From Panagrolaimus kolymaensis (taxonomy: Eukaryota; Nematoda; Chromadorea; Rhabditida; Panagrolaimidae), in contig JAJQJQ010000002.1 in the NCBI GenBank assembly GCA_028622995.1, positions 7,254,001-7,318,000 on the forward strand: DNA of 64,000 nt. Direction: 5' to 3'. The translations under genes and the position numbers were made by a program. This document shows positions 63,761-64,000 of the stretch, in pieces. A model generated the notes under the pieces. The model was given only the letters and a program-made list of their open reading frames with translations, did no database searches and had not been told where the DNA came from. Numbering within the stretch: the stretch's first letter is position 1; every line of letters starts with the position of its first letter.

Positions 63761-64000
63761 CTGTAAAGCATCGAGGTTTTTTATTTTCCCTTCATCAAAT
63801 TTTTCATCCAAACTATGTTTTATTTGTTTTGGATTTTAAGTAAATTCATAAACTATTTTTTTTGTTCGAATTTTCTTAAAACATTTCTCTAGCCCAACAA
63901 CACTGTAAAGCATCGAGGTTTTTTATTTTCCCTTCATCAAATTTTTCATCCAAACTATGGTTTATTTGTTTTGGATTTTAAGTAAATTCATAAACTATTT

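Larger units (their letters stand above)
1..64000 (+). repeat. 142-bp AT-rich satellite array, about 450 head-to-tail monomers
   Basis: The CATCGAGG motif recurs every 141-143 bp from one end to the other (GG at 140, 281, 423, 565, 707 ... 63917). All copies run in the same direction and nothing else is inserted. Counting GG as position 1, the consensus has T6 at 3-8, CCCTTCATCAAA at 14-25, CATCCAAACTATG at 31-43, TTTGTTTTGGATTTTAAG at 49-66, T8 at 82-89, TTCGAATTTTCTTAAAA at 91-107 and CTAGCCCAACAACACTG at 115-131. It holds about 65 T, 40 A, 24 C and 13 G. Stops close every frame in each unit: TAA at 63, 67 and 75 and TAG at 116 on this strand; TTA, CTA and TCA cover all three frames on the other. 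No reading frame can therefore run much beyond about 280 nt, and no gene is called. The array is cut at both window edges. Its role is inferred only: constitutive heterochromatin, possibly centromeric or pericentromeric. Confidence 0.98.
59601..64000 (+). repeat. Domain VIII: T6, C101A and GCTTCG monomers resembling 37-39 kb
   Basis: T44 dominates again. T6 monomers (60613, 61040, about 62317, 62460, 63171, 63314, 63741), C101A monomers (60889, 62736, 63590) and GCTTCG monomers (59791, 61353, 61495, 62914) recur, the set seen at 37.6-39.1 kb. G84+CATAAAAC units are present near 59896 and 61741. The array runs on past the window edge. Confidence 0.75.

Noticed and set aside
1..64000. Short open reading frames repeated with the monomer on both strands
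   Set aside because: Stops occur in all six frames of each monomer, frames are short (under about 95 codons), and every candidate is the same satellite sequence re-read. There is no codon structure, start context or protein similarity to support a gene.
1..64000. CRISPR-like direct repeats
   Set aside because: Repeats are contiguous with no unique spacers. Unit length (142 bp), array length and lack of cas genes or a leader are those of a eukaryotic satellite.
1..64000. Telomeric repeat or retrotransposon fragments
   Set aside because: No short telomeric tandem motif, long terminal repeat, poly-A tail with target duplication or coding remnant was found at any point.
1..64000. Wholly artificial array from assembly error
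   Set aside because: Ordered, linked private variants, consistent duplication offsets and regional subfamilies would not be expected from random mis-assembly. Copy number could still be wrong and needs spanning reads.

Overview
The whole 64 kb window is one uninterrupted satellite DNA array. A single AT-rich monomer, canonically 142 bp, repeats head to tail about 450 times in one orientation. I found no unique sequence, no inverted segment, no inserted transposon, no RNA gene and no credible protein gene on either strand. The window opens at monomer position 4 and closes near position 84, with position 1 set at the GG of the CATCGAGG motif, so the array continues past both edges. The consensus is about 26% G+C. 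It is strand-asymmetric: this strand has about 65 T, 40 A, 24 C and 13 G per monomer. It has only two CpGs per monomer, and all six reading frames are closed in every unit.

This kind of sequence is typical of constitutive (pericentromeric, centromeric or subtelomeric) heterochromatin in a eukaryote. The species cannot be named from the sequence. A 142-bp AT-rich monomer in very long homogeneous arrays resembles in length the major satellites of some tenebrionid beetles (for example Tenebrio molitor and Palorus). That is a coincidence of length and style, not a sequence match I can show.

The information lies in how monomer variants are arranged. Diagnostic changes are confined to blocks. About 1-1.44 kb: T at position 44, ordinary CCCAACAA, 142 bp. 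About 1.44-17.8 kb: a distinct subfamily with G44, an A6 variant that makes the monomer 141 bp, A73, G20 and T140 variants. About 17.8-27.4 kb: mixed T44/G44, nearly all 142 bp. About 27.4-38.6 kb: a T6 variant (143 bp), a C129G variant, and a linked G44+T57+G84 haplotype. About 38.6-47.9 kb: T46A (GTTATATTT) monomers and 156-bp monomers carrying an internal 13-bp duplication. About 47.9-55.2 kb: mostly plain monomers in small dimers. About 55.2-59.6 kb: seven-T monomers plus a CGTGG/CCTAAC haplotype. About 59.6-64 kb: a return of the 27-39 kb style.

Inside these blocks, rare variants recur at exact spacings and define local higher-order repeats (HORs): 1,271, 1,270, 708/707, 1,272/990, 852/710, 917/775 (with 65-bp truncated monomers), 1,988/710, 285, 428, 282, 710, 752, 993, 992, 284, 710, 2,550, 567 and 854 bp. 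One linked set of five variants at 38.8-39.2 kb reappears at 61.3-61.7 kb at a constant 22,526-bp offset. The picture is an array that evolves by repeated unequal exchange or conversion of multi-monomer blocks, with several generations of duplication still readable. I saw no enzymatic or defence system here. The HOR architecture is the noteworthy content.
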